A DNA stretch of 64,000 nt from Golubevia sp. BC0850. Taxonomy: Eukaryota; Basidiomycota; Exobasidiomycetes; Golubeviales; Golubeviaceae. Of this stretch, positions 61,792 through 64,000 are shown in pieces (within the stretch, counting starts at the first letter, position 1; every line of letters starts with the position of its first letter). The notes beneath the pieces are model-generated. The model was not told where the DNA came from, searched no databases, and saw only the letters and a list, made by a program, of their open reading frames with translations. The position numbers and the translations under genes were made by a program. The stretch spans positions 1,178,001 through 1,242,000 of the forward strand of contig JAAVVG010000001.1 in the NCBI GenBank assembly GCA_012976225.1, written 5' to 3'.

Positions 61792-63110
61792 TCAGGGAAG
61801 GGTCTTCAGGTTTGGAGAGAAATTGGTAAGAGACGGCCCCTGTGAATTCTCGATTCGATTTCTGTAATTCATGATAAACATTTCGTCAACACTTAGCTCT
61901 TCAACCTCATCTAAACATGATAGTGAATTTGAACCATCTTCCCATCTGAAATTGATTGAGTTTAGTCCCAATTTTGTTAGAGTAGAAGAATCTAAATGCA
62001 TTAATATTGATTGCTCTGGAGGCTCAATCTCGGAAGAGACAACGTCATCTGCTACAAAACTGAGATAGAGTCGTTCGAGTTGACTGGTGAATGACGAAAG
62101 ATTTCGGTAGGAGTTGGTAATCTTAGTGTCGCCTGGCTTGTTTGGGATCCTGACTTCTAATGTTAATTTTAGATCCCTCAATTTCGAGTTGCTCTTGGGC
62201 TCCGAAACTCCAGAATGTTCTTGAAGGAACTTGACTCCTCCTTCATCTAGATACCCATACAACTCGAACGTGATAACGTGCGGAAGAAAAACTATTAACC
62301 ATACACTGTTTTGACAAGATGAAGTAGCCTTTCCGTTCATATTTCCTTGCCCCATGGACAACTCTGTGAGAAACGGAGAGCCTAAACCTGCCAAAGGAAT
62401 GGCTCCTCTTGCTGTGGTACTGACAACGAAAGGAAACATGCAGTCAATTCTATCTGTAGTTATACATCTGAGATTGGGACACTGATTGATAATGAAGGAT
62501 CTAGCGGTCGAGCACATGTCCAAAGCAAGCCTCATCCCTCCCTTAGCTACTTGTCTCAGTCGTTCGTTGAGATGTTCTGACTCCCAAAACCTCCTCAAAC
62601 CTCGAGCTATTTCCCATGAAGTAAACCTGTAGGGGAGTTCGTGCATCTTTTCCAAACAGGCTCTCATATCGTCCTTCTCAAGTCCAGCGTTATGTACCCA
62701 CTGATAAAGCGGTGAAGAAGGTCACAGTTTCTACTTGCTCATCATGGCTTGCCATCATGTGTTTGGAAGTTCGGAACGGACTGTCTCGAAAAGTGAGATG
62801 CTCAACGTACTCTCCAAGTCGGGTATGTTTAGCGAAGAGGTGGAGGGCTTCTGGAAGATCTTGAGTGTCGATCCGAAGATTCTTCACAGAGTGTCCCAAC
62901 CACAACCTTCTGGATGACTTGTTCAGCGATGTGAGAGAGGAGAAAGTAGAGTCTCGGATCCTGGAAGAGGCAAACCAAATAGCGGAAAGAGAGTAGGAAA
63001 GAAAAGGACGAAAGTGATGGTCAGGACCACAGCCTCTTCTTTAAAAGGAAAATCCTTCTCTTCTGGAGTAGACTTATCCATGCGTACCTGATTTCTTCGC
63101 GGATTTGCAT
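61792..63110 (-). CDS. Unrecognised, possibly LRR/F-box-like protein; 5' end unresolved
   Basis: Long last exon 62700-61792 (303 codons with stop) with leucine-spaced segments such as LTELSMGQGN, LKLTLEVRIP, LERLYLSF and LTKLGLNSINF, reminiscent of irregular leucine-rich repeats of fungal F-box proteins. An upstream exon 62960-62735 (RRLWLGHSVKNLRIDTQDLP, HLTFRDSPF) joins in phase only if a 34-bp intron (62734-62701) is removed; otherwise there is a one-base shift. A further exon near 63088-63110, open to about 63210 (HWAEGKLPIG, MQIREEIR), joins in phase by a GTACGC donor. I cannot place the start or an F-box motif, so the name is tentative. Confidence 0.5.
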
Positions 63111-64000
63111 TGTACCCCGATGTCGGTGATCCTGAGAAGGCTGAGAGTCTATCGTCATCGTTCCAATCGGCAATTTTCCTTCAGCCCAATGATGAGTGTG
63201 ATCTGCGATCCTAAGAGAGACATCGAATGGAAGGAATCTGGTCTATAGACTTTCTACTTGCCTCTGAGCTCAAGAAAGACCCAGAGAATGGTCGGTAGAG
63301 GGAATGAGAGGGGAGGGGGAGGAGGACGAAGAAGATGAAGTCAGAGACTGATAGGCCCGGAGCTCGGAATCAGCAGTTGATGGCTGGATCTATCGAGTTC
63401 ATCCAGATATTCGGATCTCGAAGAGATGTAGTGGCATGAGCGAGTCTGTCGCCAGACGTTATCTCGTGTAAGCGTATCGAGAAGGGACTGAAAGTGGAGT
63501 AGGTATTGCCCAGCCTCCACAGAGACAGGCAGACACTGGATGGAATCCTATCCCTCAAAGTACAAGATTCTCACCCACGAGTGCCTTTTGTTGAAGTTCT
63601 CCGATTCGATGCAGATGAGCGATCGCATGGAGAAGAGCTGGTTCCGTGCCCTCTACTTTTAGTTGAATCGAAATACGCATCCGCGATCCGTATTGTGGAT
63701 GCATGACCGATACCTGTAGGAAGCTTGCAGGGGAAGCTCCAAGTAGTACAGGAAAAGGAAGGCTGGAAGAAGAAGAAGGAGCCCGATGGGGAGTCGCTGA
63801 GCATGGCAAGCGCTGGAGGTTCAGACGATTCTCAACTGGTTCCATCGAAAGGGAACTCTACTCACCTTTCCAGTCTGAAGAAACAGAAACAGAAAGACGG
63901 AAAGACTGCAAGACAAGAACCGACTACGACTCTGAGGCTCTCGGCGCTCTCTTTGAGGCTCTGAGCTATTGTCGCTCGACTTATCGGATTCTGAAGTGCT
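63111..64000. other. Unresolved right edge
   Basis: May hold upstream exons of the preceding minus-strand gene (a TAG acceptor at 63211-63213 precedes an open segment) or the end of another gene. A GTGAGT donor on the minus strand near 63860 follows an open Ser/Glu/Arg-rich segment reaching the window edge. No gene model could be supported. Confidence 0.3.

Overview
The window is nuclear DNA from an intron-rich fungus, almost certainly a basidiomycete. Most genes are split by short introns with GTGAGT-like donors and CTNAC-like branch sites. Many proteins carry Ser- and Asn-rich low-complexity tails, and the gene set (heme-thiolate peroxidase of the peroxygenase type, berberine-bridge-type oxidase, LigB-type DODA dioxygenase, UPF0662/DUF2408 protein) is fungal. 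A Pucciniomycotina-like lineage is possible, but that is a guess. I see no transposon, virus-derived element, CRISPR array or obvious foreign island.

Layout. 1-16 kb: 3' part of an ABCC/MRP transporter, convergent DODA-type dioxygenase, a disordered unknown protein, phosphoglycerate kinase, a peroxisomal (C-terminal SKL) enoyl-CoA hydratase/isomerase, Mediator subunit MED7, and octanoyltransferase LIP2. MED7 and LIP2 are divergent, with start codons about 105 bp apart. 16-30 kb: an unknown NPF-motif protein, a secreted heme-thiolate peroxidase, CDC48 and a secreted FAD oxidase. 30-42 kb: ribosomal protein eS4, a mitochondrial carrier, a DDR48-like Ser/Asn/Gly/Tyr repeat protein, a 3 kb gene-poor stretch, and an ARA2-like aldo-keto reductase with a large Ser-rich insert. 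42-49 kb: a UPF0662 protein, a multi-exon gene that looks broken, and an intron-bearing tRNA-Val(CAC). 49-64 kb: mitochondrial uL2 (RML2), mismatch-repair endonuclease PMS1, a head-to-head pair of proteasome lid genes (RPN7/RPN6), and an unrecognised protein.

Functional themes are ubiquitin-proteasome (CDC48, RPN6, RPN7), central carbon and lipid metabolism (PGK, enoyl-CoA isomerase, LIP2, carrier), translation (eS4, uL2m, tRNA-Val) and two secreted oxidative enzymes. Gene models were built by hand: exon phases were checked by adding lengths, and most models close exactly. Junctions that do not close are flagged.

The best candidate for something undescribed is a probable C/D-box snoRNA inside the second intron of eS4. 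It has C, D' and D boxes, a 7-bp terminal stem and a 13-nt antisense element to the conserved 5' region of 18S rRNA. I found no new multi-gene system.
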